From NCBI GenBank assembly GCA_963738325.1, contig CAVTWD010000014.1:18566-82565 (forward strand): DNA of 64,000 nucleotides. Direction: 5' to 3'. Shown piece after piece: positions 52,665 through 60,331 of this stretch (position 1 is the first letter of the stretch; each line of letters begins with the position of its first letter). This stretch comes from CAVTWD01 sp963738325. GTDB taxonomy: Bacteria; Actinomycetota; Acidimicrobiia; Acidimicrobiales; Ilumatobacteraceae. The notes under the pieces were generated by a model. That model was not told the DNA's origin. It did not search any database and saw only the letters and a list, made by a program, of their open reading frames with translations. Position numbers and translations under genes: made by a program.

Positions 52665-53477
52665 TTAGTTCGGGGCGACGATCGACTCCACCTCGGCCTG
52701 CCCGCCGCCCACCGCGACGAGGGCGGGCGGGTCGACGGCCCGAGCGACGTAGCCGAGCCCGACGGCACCGGACGCGCTCGTGACCCGGCCCACCTCGCGA
52801 CCCTCGACAAGGAGAGGCGCGCCCACGGCCAGCGTGCCGCCATCCGAGCGCCGCAGCCGGCGCAGATGGCGGGCGACGTGGCCGCCGCGGCTGTCGATCC
52901 GAGCGACGAGCTCCTGGCCGGTGAAGCAGCCCTTCGTGAAGCTCACCGCCAGAGGCACGACGCCCGATTCCGCCGGGATGGTGTCGGGGGTGAGCTCGGC
53001 GCCCATCGCCGGCCAACCGGCCTCGACGCGCAGGTGCTCGAACGCGGCGGCGTCGATCTCCCGCGCCTTCGGGTCGATCTCGACGTCAGCGCCGAGCACG
53101 TCACGCGCCTCGTCGCCACCCCACCAGGCGTCGAGCCCGTCGCGCTCGGCGGCGCCTGACCCGCGGTAGGCGAGGCACACCCAGCCGAGAGCCGCGATGT
53201 CGAGCTTGACACGGAGCTTGAAGCGCTCGAGGCGGGTGATGAGGGCGGTTCCGAAGCCGGCGTCGGTGTCGAGCACGAAGGTGTGGTCGTTCACCCGTTG
53301 CACACGGCAGAGGACGTCCACCTTGCCCGACGGCTGCAGGACGAACGACCACGCCGATGTGGCGACATCGATCTTCGTGATGTCCTGGCTGCATTGCCCC
53401 TGAAGGTAGGACTCGGCGTCGGGGCCGCCGACCCACACCGAATCCCGCGGCTGGCGATGGACGACGAGACCGTTCAT
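52665..53477 (-). CDS. ygfZ: folate-binding protein YgfZ
   Basis: This 270-residue GcvT-like protein helps maintain or repair Fe-S clusters. The family motif K-G-C-[FY]-x-G-Q-E is present as TKGCFTGQELVARI. The N-terminal ESYLQGQCSQDI and LQPSGKVDVLCRV are typical. ATG 53477 overlaps the trpE stop as ATGA, so it is co-translated with trpE. The open frame continues upstream inside trpE without homology. TrpE itself has no Fe-S cluster, so the link may be only operonic. Confidence 0.92.
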   Translation of the reverse strand: MNGLVVHRQPRDSVWVGGPDAESYLQGQCSQDITKIDVATSAWSFVLQPSGKVDVLCRVQRVNDHTFVLDTDAGFGTALITRLERFKLRVKLDIAALGWVCLAYRGSGAAERDGLDAWWGGDEARDVLGADVEIDPKAREIDAAAFEHLRVEAGWPAMGAELTPDTIPAESGVVPLAVSFTKGCFTGQELVARIDSRGGHVARHLRRLRRSDGGTLAVGAPLLVEGREVGRVTSASGAVGLGYVARAVDPPALVAVGGGQAEVESIVAPN

Positions 53478-54994
53478 GGCGTGGTCCGCTCCTTCGCCCG
53501 TTGCGCGGTCATCCGGCGCGCCGCGGGAATGGCAGCCAGGAGCGCGGCGGCCTTGTTGCGGCATTCGAGGTCTTCCAGCTCCGGATCACTGTCGGCCACG
53601 ATGCCGGCGCCGGCTTGGAGGGCAGCGCCGCGAGGGCCGACGAACATCGTGCGGATGGCGATGGCGGTGTCGAGGTTGCCCGAGAAATCGACATACCCGA
53701 CGACCCCCGCGTAAGGGCCCCGCTTCACCGGCTCCAGCTCGTCGATGATCTGCATGGCCCGGACCTTCGGCGCCCCGCTCACCGTGCCCGCCGGCATCGT
53801 GGCCCGGAGGACGTCGATGGGGCCGAGATTCTCGCACAGGTGCCCCGACACCTGCGAGGTGAGGTGCATCACGTGGCTGTAGCGCTCGAGGGTCATGAGC
53901 TCGTCGACGTGGACGGTACCGAAGCGGGCCACCCGTCCCACATCGTTGCGGGCCAGATCGACCAGCATGATGTGCTCAGCCACCTCCTTGGGGTGCTCGC
54001 GCAGCTCGCCGGCCATGCGCCGGTCGTCCTCGTCGGTGCGCCCGCGCCGGCGGGTGCCCGCGATCGGCCGGGAGATGATGGTGTCGCCGAGCACCTGGAC
54101 CATCGGCTCCGGAGATGAGCCGACGATCGTGATCTCGGGATGGCGGAAGAAGTACATGTACGGGCTCGGATTGATCTGGCGCAGGACCCGGTACATGTCG
54201 AAGGGCTCGGCGTCGAGATCGAGGTCGTAGCGCTGCGCCAGCACGACCTGGAAGATGTCGCCGGCCACGATGTGCTCCTTCGCCACCTGGACGGCGAGCT
54301 GGTACTGCCCGTCGGGCATGGTCGAGCGGACGCTCGGGAGTGGATCGGCCGCATCCGGGGGTTCCACCGGCGTATAGGGCAGCGGCCCACCGAGGTCGCT
54401 CACCGCCAGCTCCAGGCGCCGCAGGGCATCGTCATAGGCGGCGTCGAGCTCGAGGTCGCCGAGCCCGAACACGGGCACGCTCTCGATCAGGTACACCCGC
54501 TGGCGCCAGTGGTCGAAGGCGGCCAGGCTCCCGATGATGCTCATCACGGCATCGGGGAGCCGGCGGTCGTCGGCCGGGACGTTCGGGAGGCGCTCGACCT
54601 CTCGGACGACGTCGTAGCCGAGGTAGCCGACGAGGCCACCCTGCAACGGCGGGAGATCGGGCAGGACGGGTGCCCGGTACACGTGGAGCAGCGCTTCGAG
54701 GGCGGCGAGGATGCCCCGATCGCGAGGCACGCCCTGCGGAACGAGACCGTCGACGCCGACGCGACCGTCGCGCAGCACGAGGGTGGCCGTGGGGTCACGG
54801 CCGACGAAGGAGAACCGGCTCCAGCGCTCGCCGTGCTCGACCGACTCGAACAGGAAACCGGCGGCGTCACCGACCAGCTTGGCGTAGGCGGCCACTGGCG
54901 TCTCCAGATCGGCCAGCAGCTCGGTCCAGACCGGGACGACCGTGTGGTCGCGGGCGAGCGTCCGGAAGTCGTCGCGGCCGAGCGCCGGGCGCAT
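53474..54994 (-). CDS. trpE: anthranilate synthase component I
   Basis: It converts chorismate to anthranilate, using ammonia from TrpG (not in this window). It gives 506 residues from ATG 54994. The N-terminal feedback region includes FLFESVEHGERWSRFSFVG (the ESVE tryptophan site), and the catalytic core has AGDIFQVVLAQR, NPSPYMYFF, SSPEPMVQV, RPIAGTRRRG, LVDLARNDVGRV and PAGTVSGAPKVRAMQIIDEL. The start lies 16 bases after hisI, with which it is probably transcribed. The next gene, ygfZ, overlaps it. Confidence 0.96.
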   Translation of the reverse strand: MRPALGRDDFRTLARDHTVVPVWTELLADLETPVAAYAKLVGDAAGFLFESVEHGERWSRFSFVGRDPTATLVLRDGRVGVDGLVPQGVPRDRGILAALEALLHVYRAPVLPDLPPLQGGLVGYLGYDVVREVERLPNVPADDRRLPDAVMSIIGSLAAFDHWRQRVYLIESVPVFGLGDLELDAAYDDALRRLELAVSDLGGPLPYTPVEPPDAADPLPSVRSTMPDGQYQLAVQVAKEHIVAGDIFQVVLAQRYDLDLDAEPFDMYRVLRQINPSPYMYFFRHPEITIVGSSPEPMVQVLGDTIISRPIAGTRRRGRTDEDDRRMAGELREHPKEVAEHIMLVDLARNDVGRVARFGTVHVDELMTLERYSHVMHLTSQVSGHLCENLGPIDVLRATMPAGTVSGAPKVRAMQIIDELEPVKRGPYAGVVGYVDFSGNLDTAIAIRTMFVGPRGAALQAGAGIVADSDPELEDLECRNKAAALLAAIPAARRMTAQRAKERTTP

Positions 54995-55010
54995 CACGTG
55001 GCGGCCTCGA

Positions 55011-55367
55011 TCATCGGCCGAAGCGGCGGGAGAAGCACGACCTCGCTCCCGTATGGCAGGCACCCCGACCCTCCTGCTCGACGACGAAGAGGAGGACGTC
55101 GCCGTCGCAGTCGTAGTAGGCCTCCTTGACCCATTGCCGGTCACCGGAGGTGTCGCCCTTGCGCCAGACCTCCTGGCGGCTACGGCTCCAGAACACGGTG
55201 CGGCCCTCGGCGAGGCTGAGCCGCAGCGTCTCGGCGTTCATCCACGCCATCATGAGCACCTGGCCGCTGCCGAGCTCCTGGACGATGGCCGGCACCAGCC
55301 CGTGCTCGTCGAAGCGCACCGCGTCGAGCTGCTCTGCGGTGGGGAGGATGCGGGTGCCGGAAGGCAT
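55011..55367 (-). CDS. hisI: phosphoribosyl-AMP cyclohydrolase
   Basis: It opens the adenine ring in histidine synthesis. The 118-residue protein has MAWMNAETLRLSLAEGRTVF, WSRSRQEVWRKGDTSG and the metal-binding cysteines in YYDCDGDVLLF and GRGACHTG. The ATG 55367 has TAGGAT eight bases upstream and no ribosome-binding site. It is separated from the hisDCBHAF block by groES and a hydrolase. It heads a transcript with trpE and ygfZ. hisE is not fused and not in this window. Confidence 0.94.
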   Translation of the reverse strand: MPSGTRILPTAEQLDAVRFDEHGLVPAIVQELGSGQVLMMAWMNAETLRLSLAEGRTVFWSRSRQEVWRKGDTSGDRQWVKEAYYDCDGDVLLFVVEQEGRGACHTGARSCFSRRFGR

Positions 55368-55375
55368 GACCCGAG

Positions 55376-55381
55376 ATCCTA
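55376..55381 (-). promoter_or_regulatory. -10 element of hisI
   Basis: TAGGAT on the minus strand lies eight bases before the hisI ATG 55367. Confidence 0.42.
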
Positions 55382-55509
55382 CGGGCGCATCGTGCCCTGG
55401 CCGGTGGCCGACGCCCGCTCCGGCGCAACGGCGCGGACATCGCCGCTCGGAACGCGAACTCGATCACCGACGTCGCCAACCGACCCGGCGGCGGGGAAGG
55501 ACCGCCACC

Positions 55510-55842
55510 TCAGAGATACAGGCCGGTCGACCCCTCGATGCGTTGAGCGGCCACGGCGTGGATGTCGCGCTCGCGGAGGATCAGGTAGTCCTCGCCGCCC
55601 ACTTCCACCTCGTAGCGGTCCTCGGGGGAGAACAGCACGCGGTCACTGAGCTCGCACGTGCGCACGTTCGACCCGACCCCCACCACCTCACCCCAGACGA
55701 GGCGGCGGGCCACCTGCGCGGTGGCCGGGATGAGGATGCCGCCCGAGGACCGGCGCTCACCGTCCTCGCGCGGCAGCTTCACGAGCAGTCGGTCGTTGAG
55801 CATCTTGATCGGCAGCTTGTCGCGGTCGGACAGGGCCGGCAC
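55510..55842 (-). CDS. GroES-like co-chaperone (Cpn10 family)
   Basis: This 110-residue Cpn10-fold protein has LPIKMLNDRLLVKLP, SGGILIPATAQ, WGEVVGVGSNVR, DRVLFSPEDRYEVEVGGEDY and ILRERDIHAV. It ends GSTGLYL, a variant of GroES seen in Actinobacteria in addition to the main groES. No groEL is adjacent. I choose GTG 55842 because TACCGT lies seven bases before it; ATG 55803 would remove the first 13 residues. It is divergent from the hydrolase with only 23 bases between starts. Whether it works with a GroEL ring is unknown. Confidence 0.82.
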   Translation of the reverse strand: MPALSDRDKLPIKMLNDRLLVKLPREDGERRSSGGILIPATAQVARRLVWGEVVGVGSNVRTCELSDRVLFSPEDRYEVEVGGEDYLILRERDIHAVAAQRIEGSTGLYL

Positions 55843-55849
55843 GGGATCG

Positions 55850-55859
55850 ACGGTACCGT
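55850..55859. promoter_or_regulatory. palindromic divergent -10 element (groES-like gene / hydrolase)
   Basis: ACGGTACCGT is a perfect 10-bp palindrome. Read on the plus strand its TACCGT (55854-55859) ends six bases before the hydrolase GTG 55866. Read on the minus strand the same TACCGT (55850-55855) ends seven bases before the groES-like GTG 55842. One symmetrical site may therefore drive two leaderless transcripts. Confidence 0.55.
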
Positions 55860-55865
55860 CTGGCG

Positions 55866-56492
55866 GTGCCACAGGAAACTGTGCTCCTGGCCACGGCGGA
55901 CGGCCTCACGCTCGAGGGCGACATCTTCTTGCCCCCTCACCCGTGGGCCGCCGCAGTTGTCGCCCATCCCCATCCGCTCTATGGCGGTGACCGCCACGAC
56001 TTCGTCGTCACGACGCTCTGCGAGGCACTGGCCGGCGCCGGGGTGGCCGCGGTGCGCTTCGACTTCCGAGGTGTGAGCCGCTCCGAAGGAGTGCACGACG
56101 AGGGCCAGGGCGAGCGCCTGGACATCGTCGCCGCCCTCGAGGCCGCCGCGCCCTTCGCCGGGAACGGTCCCCTGCTCCTGGCCGGGTACTCGTTCGGGGC
56201 GCGGGTCGCCCTCGACGTCGTCGACCCTCGCCTCGACGCGTGGTTCCTCGTGGCGCCGCCGCTCACCGCCGGCTCCGCCGAGCCACTGGCGGGTGGGGAC
56301 CACCGCCCCAAGCACCTCGTGGTGGCCGAGCACGACCAGTTCGCCCCGCTCACCGCCGTCGAGGCCCGGGTTGCCGGCTGGAAGGCGACCACGCTCGAGG
56401 TCGTGGCGATGGCCGACCACTTCTTCGGAGGGCAGACCGCGCAGTTGGCCGTCAGCGCCCGCGGGTTCGCCACCGCCCAGCGTCTCGACTGA
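55866..56492 (+). CDS. alpha/beta hydrolase
   Basis: This 208-residue enzyme is of the small alpha/beta-hydrolase (YbhB/COG2945-like) group. The nucleophile Ser is in LLLAGYSFGARVALDVV, the oxyanion region in HPHPLYGGDRHD, the Asp in VVAEHDQFAPL and the His in MADHFFGGQT. VRFDFRGVSRSEG is typical. The substrate is unknown. It starts with GTG 55866 within a 23-bp divergent promoter and is convergent with hisF, eight bases from its stop. Confidence 0.87.
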   Translation: MPQETVLLATADGLTLEGDIFLPPHPWAAAVVAHPHPLYGGDRHDFVVTTLCEALAGAGVAAVRFDFRGVSRSEGVHDEGQGERLDIVAALEAAAPFAGNGPLLLAGYSFGARVALDVVDPRLDAWFLVAPPLTAGSAEPLAGGDHRPKHLVVAEHDQFAPLTAVEARVAGWKATTLEVVAMADHFFGGQTAQLAVSARGFATAQRLD

Positions 56493-56499
56493 CGCGCCT

Positions 56500-57267
56500 T
56501 CAACAGACCGGCCGGACGGTGATCCCCCGCGCCGCCATCGCCGCTTTGGCTTCCGCGATCGTGTGCTCGCCGAAGTGGAAGATCGACGCGGCCAGCACTG
56601 CGTCCGCGCCGCCCGCGAGCACGCCGTCGGCGAGGTGGTCGAGGGAGCCGACCCCGCCGCTCGCGATCACCGGGATCCCCACGGCCGTGGTCACCGCCCG
56701 GGTCAAGGGGAGGTCGAAGCCGTCACGCGTTCCGTCCCGGTCCATCGAGGTGAGGAGGATCTCCCCCGCCCCGGCTCGCTCCGCTTGCTCCGCCCAGGCC
56801 ACGGCGTCGAGGTCCGTCGGCGTCCGCCCGCCATGCACGTACACCTCCCAACCCGACCGGTCGCTCCGGGCGCGGGCGTCGATGGCGCACACGACGCACT
56901 GAGCGCCGAACTCGGCCGCGATCTCGGCGATGAGCGAAGGCCGTTCGACCGCGGCAGTGTTCACGCTCACCTTGTCGGCCCCGGCGCGAAGGAGGCGGCG
57001 GGCGTCTTCGACCGAACGGACACCGCCGCCGATGGTGAAGGGGATGAACAGGTGCTCGGCAGTACGCCGAGCGACGTCGACCATCGTGTCGCGCCCGTCG
57101 CTCGAGGCGGTGATGTCGAGGAACACGAGCTCGTCGGCCCCCTCCTCGTCGTAGCGAACGGCCAGCTCGACCGGGTCACCGGCGTCGCGCAACCCCACGA
57201 AATTCACTCCCTTCACGACGCGGCCGCGATCCACGTCGAGGCAGGGGATGACGCGCGCGCTCAGCAC
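56500..57267 (-). CDS. hisF: imidazole glycerol phosphate synthase subunit HisF
   Basis: This cyclase half of IGP synthase works with HisH. It has catalytic Asp11 in ARVIPCLDVDRGRVVKGVNF and the second Asp in VVCAIDARARSD. IPFTIGGGVRSVEDARRLL, TSMDRDGT and VIASGGVGSLDHLADGV are also present. It gives 255 residues from GTG 57267, which has TACCGT seven bases upstream and so may have an internal promoter. It lies 19 bases after hisA. The much longer open frame upstream is antisense noise within hisA. Confidence 0.95.
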   Translation of the reverse strand: MLSARVIPCLDVDRGRVVKGVNFVGLRDAGDPVELAVRYDEEGADELVFLDITASSDGRDTMVDVARRTAEHLFIPFTIGGGVRSVEDARRLLRAGADKVSVNTAAVERPSLIAEIAAEFGAQCVVCAIDARARSDRSGWEVYVHGGRTPTDLDAVAWAEQAERAGAGEILLTSMDRDGTRDGFDLPLTRAVTTAVGIPVIASGGVGSLDHLADGVLAGGADAVLAASIFHFGEHTIAEAKAAMAARGITVRPVC

Positions 57268-57286
57268 CGTGGGGACGGTACCGGCA

Positions 57287-58033
57287 TCAGCGCAGGGGAG
57301 ACGCCAACGCCGCGAGCGCGTCCGCGACGGTGAAGCGGCCTTCGTAGATGGCTTTGCCGGTGATCGCGCCGTGGAGCCGGCGACCGTCGACATCGAGCCG
57401 AGCAAGGGCTCGAAGGTCCTCGAGCTCGGAGACGCCGCCGGAGGCGATGACCGGCACCTCGGTGGCACGGAGGACGGCTTCCAGCCCACGCAGGTCCGGG
57501 CCGCCGAGCGTCCCGTCTCTCGAGATGTCGGTGACGATCACCGCGGCCACGCCGGCGTGCTCGAATCGGCCGAGTACGTCCACGACGCGCGCCCCCGTCC
57601 CTGCTCGCCAGCCGTGCACGGCCACCTCGCCGTGGCGCCCGTCGAGCCCGACGGCGGTCGGCTGGCGCGCCGCGATCCGAGCCACGAGCGCGGGATCCTC
57701 GACCGCGGCGGTGCCGATCACGACGCGGGCGACCCCGGCCTCGGCCAGCGAGACCGCCGCCGCCTCGGACCGCACGCCCCCACCAGCTTGGACTCGCACG
57801 CCGAGGGGCGCGAGCGCGGCGGCCACCTCCGCCACCACGGGGCGGTTCACCGGCTCGCCGGTGCGCGCCGCGTCGAGGTCCACGACGTGCACCCAGCGGG
57901 TCCCGGCCTCGGCGTACCCGACGGCCACGGCCACGGGATCGTCGCCGTACACCGTCTCGCGGTCGTAGTCGCCTTGCTCCAGGCGCACGCAGCGGCCGGC
58001 GCGAATGTCGATGGCCGGGAGGAGATCGATCAC
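57287..58033 (-). CDS. hisA: ProFAR isomerase HisA (possible PriA type)
   Basis: This 248-residue barrel isomerises ProFAR. It has LLPAIDIRAGRCVRLEQGDY (catalytic Asp), VHVVDLDAARTGEPVNRP, VQAGGGVRSEAAAVSLAEAG, VTDISRDGTLGGPDL and VPVIASGGVSELEDL. In many Actinobacteria this gene (priA) also replaces trpF. Here a separate trpF is present, so dual activity is not needed; the R-G-E-P-V-N-R loop differs little from HisA. GTG 58033 overlaps the hisH stop as GTGA. Confidence 0.94.
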   Translation of the reverse strand: MIDLLPAIDIRAGRCVRLEQGDYDRETVYGDDPVAVAVGYAEAGTRWVHVVDLDAARTGEPVNRPVVAEVAAALAPLGVRVQAGGGVRSEAAAVSLAEAGVARVVIGTAAVEDPALVARIAARQPTAVGLDGRHGEVAVHGWRAGTGARVVDVLGRFEHAGVAAVIVTDISRDGTLGGPDLRGLEAVLRATEVPVIASGGVSELEDLRALARLDVDGRRLHGAITGKAIYEGRFTVADALAALASPLR

Positions 58034-58674
58034 GTGCGCGCCATGCCGGCCGCCACTCGCGTGAAGTTGCGCAGCAGGGCGAGGCCCGTGGCCCCGGACT
58101 TCTCGGGGTGGAACTGGGTGGCGAAGACGTTGCCGGCCCGCACCGCGGCGGTGAGCGGCCCGCCGTAGTCACACGTGGCCACGACCAGGCTCGCATCGGC
58201 GGGCACCGCGTGGAGGGAGTGGACGAAGTACATCCAGGGGTCTGGCCCGAGATCGGCGAGCAGCAGATCGTCAGGAGCGACAACGTCGAGGATGTTCCAC
58301 TGCATCTGCGGGCGCTTCACACCGGGTGGGATCCAGCGGACCCTGCCCGGCAGCACCCCCAGACCCCGCGTGGAGGCGTCCTCTTCGGATCCGTCGAACA
58401 GCATCTGCATGCCGACGCAGATGCCGAGGAACGGTCGCGCGGACTGCACCGCGGCCAGTACCGGGTCCTCGAGGCCGGCTCGACGCAGTGCGCCCACGCA
58501 GGCACCGAAGGCGCCGACCCCGGGCAGCACCACGCCCGCCGCGTCGGCGATCAGTGCCGGGTCGGCGCTCAGCCGGGCGTCCGCGCCTGTGCGCTCGAGG
58601 GCCTTCTGGGCCGAGCGCAGATTGCCGATGCCGTAGTCGACCACCGCCACGAGGGGCCGCTCACCGGAGGTCAC
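58030..58674 (-). CDS. hisH: imidazole glycerol phosphate synthase subunit HisH
   Basis: This glutaminase subunit supplies ammonia to HisF. The catalytic triad is Cys86 (FLGICVGMQMLFDGSE), His189 and Glu191 (ATQFHPEKSG). VAVVDYGIGNLRSAQKALER opens the protein and LPGVGAFGACVGALRR follows. It gives 214 residues from GTG 58674, overlapping the hisB stop (GTGA). The order hisH-hisA-hisF is standard. Confidence 0.95.
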   Translation of the reverse strand: MTSGERPLVAVVDYGIGNLRSAQKALERTGADARLSADPALIADAAGVVLPGVGAFGACVGALRRAGLEDPVLAAVQSARPFLGICVGMQMLFDGSEEDASTRGLGVLPGRVRWIPPGVKRPQMQWNILDVVAPDDLLLADLGPDPWMYFVHSLHAVPADASLVVATCDYGGPLTAAVRAGNVFATQFHPEKSGATGLALLRNFTRVAAGMART

Positions 58675-59264
58675 AGCACGCCCTTGGTGCTGGGCACGCC
58701 GGCCCCCTCGACCCGCACGGCGTCGCGCAGGCAACGGGCCAGCCCCTTGAAGGCCGCCTCGATGACATGATGAGCGTTTCGGCCATGCCTCGACCTCACG
58801 TGGAGGGTGAGGCCGGCCGCGGTCGCGAAGCTGGTGATGGCGTGCTCGGCGAGGCTGGGGTCGAAGGGTGGCTGCCCGAGCGGGATGGCCTCGGGCAGCT
58901 CGACGTCCCACACCACGAAGGGCCTCCCCGAGAGGTCGAGGGCCACTTCGACGAGGGCCTCGTCGAGGGGGAAGAGCCCGCTGGCGAACCGGCGGACGCC
59001 GGCCTTGTCGCCGAGCGCCTCCCGAAGGGCCTCACCGAGGACGATCGCGGTGTCCTCCACGCTGTGGTGGCTGTCGACATGGAGGTCACCTTCGGTGTGG
59101 ACCGTCAGGTCGAAGCCGCCATGGCGGCCGAGCTGGTCGAGCATGTGGTCGTAGAAGGGAAGGCCGGTCTCGATCTCCGTGCGACCCGAGCCGTCGAGGT
59201 CGATCGTGACCGCCACCCGCGTCTCCCGGGTGGCCCGTTGGCGAGCCGCCTGCCGGCCGGTCAC
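58671..59264 (-). CDS. hisB: imidazoleglycerol-phosphate dehydratase
   Basis: This 197-residue monofunctional enzyme needs two metal ions. It has FYDHMLDQLGRHGGFDLTVH, GDLHVDSHHSVEDTAIVLGE (the first metal motif), then HVRSRHGRNAHHVIEAAFKG (the second). No phosphatase domain is fused, unlike the enterobacterial form. GTG 59264 overlaps the hisC stop. Confidence 0.95.
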   Translation of the reverse strand: MTGRQAARQRATRETRVAVTIDLDGSGRTEIETGLPFYDHMLDQLGRHGGFDLTVHTEGDLHVDSHHSVEDTAIVLGEALREALGDKAGVRRFASGLFPLDEALVEVALDLSGRPFVVWDVELPEAIPLGQPPFDPSLAEHAITSFATAAGLTLHVRSRHGRNAHHVIEAAFKGLARCLRDAVRVEGAGVPSTKGVL

Positions 59265-60331
59265 CCGAGCACCTCGCCGAGGGCGGAGAGGAACATGTCG
59301 TTCTCCTCGGGCGTCCCGACGGTGACGCGCAGGCAGTCAGCGAGGCGGGGCCAGCTCGAGCAGTTCCGCACGAGCACGCTGCGCTCGAGCAACCCCTCCC
59401 ACACGGCAGGGCCCGATGCCCGCGCGGGCCGGAACAGCACGAAATTGGCGCCCGACGGCCAGTGCTCCACGGGCAGCTCCGCCAGCGCGGCCATGATCCG
59501 CTCGCGCTCGCGGATCACGAGCTTGACCCGCTCCTCCATCTCGTCGGTGTACCGCAACGCCAGGCGCCCCGCGACTTGCTTCGCGGCATCGAGGTGATAG
59601 GGCAACACCACTTTCTCCAGCTCGGCCACGAGCCACGATGGGCCGACCAGGTAGCCGAGGCGGGCAGCGGCCATCGACCATGTCTTCGAGAACGTCCGCG
59701 TCACCACGAGCCGATCGTCGTCACCCACGAGCCCGAGCGCCGACCAAGGCGCGAACTGCCCGTAGGCCTCGTCCACCACGAGGAGGCCGGGCGCCATCTC
59801 GGCCAGGGCCCGCACGGTCGACTCTGGTTCGACCATCCCGGTCGGGTTGTTCGGCGAGCACAGGAAGGTGATGACCGGGGAGTGCTCCGCCAAGACCCGC
59901 CGCACCTCATCGAGGTCGAGGGAGAAGTCGGGGGCCCGCTCACCTTCGACCACCTTCGTACCAGTGACGCGAGCGATGTGAGAGTGCAGTTGGTAGGTGG
60001 GCTCGAAGGTCACCGCCGTCCGCGCCGCGCCGCCGTACGCGAGCAACAGGCATTGGAGCACCTCGTTGGAGCCGTTGGCCGCGAACACGTGCTCGGGCCC
60101 GACGTTGTGGACGGCGGCGATGGCCTCCCGCAGCCCGGTGGCGGCACGGTCCGGGTAGCGGTGCCACTCGATACGCGAGAGCGCGGCGGCGAAGGCGTCC
60201 CGCCACGCGAGCGGCGGCGGCGCGGACGACTCGTTCGTGTTGAGTCGCACGCGGACGTCGACCTGGGGCGAGTGGTAGCCCTCCATCGCCCGCAGGTCGT
60301 CGCGCACGGGTACGAGGCCACGCGCGCTCAC
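59261..60331 (-). CDS. hisC: histidinol-phosphate aminotransferase
   Basis: This 356-residue PLP enzyme transfers the amino group in histidine synthesis. The start is GTG 60331 (VSARGLVPVRDDLRAMEGY), overlapping the hisD stop. Motifs: RLNTNESSAPPP, ANGSNEVLQCLLLAYGG, LCSPNNPTGM, VVDEAYGQFA, and the PLP Lys in TRTFSKTWSMAAARLGY. The C-terminal Arg (LRVTVGTPEENDMFL) binds substrate phosphate. The open frame upstream is within hisD and has no homology. Confidence 0.95.
   Translation of the reverse strand: MSARGLVPVRDDLRAMEGYHSPQVDVRVRLNTNESSAPPPLAWRDAFAAALSRIEWHRYPDRAATGLREAIAAVHNVGPEHVFAANGSNEVLQCLLLAYGGAARTAVTFEPTYQLHSHIARVTGTKVVEGERAPDFSLDLDEVRRVLAEHSPVITFLCSPNNPTGMVEPESTVRALAEMAPGLLVVDEAYGQFAPWSALGLVGDDDRLVVTRTFSKTWSMAAARLGYLVGPSWLVAELEKVVLPYHLDAAKQVAGRLALRYTDEMEERVKLVIRERERIMAALAELPVEHWPSGANFVLFRPARASGPAVWEGLLERSVLVRNCSSWPRLADCLRVTVGTPEENDMFLSALGEVLG

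Noticed and set aside
57287..58033. PriA (dual HisA/TrpF) replacing TrpF
   Set aside because: A separate, complete trpF is present at 47125-47778, so a dual role is not required.
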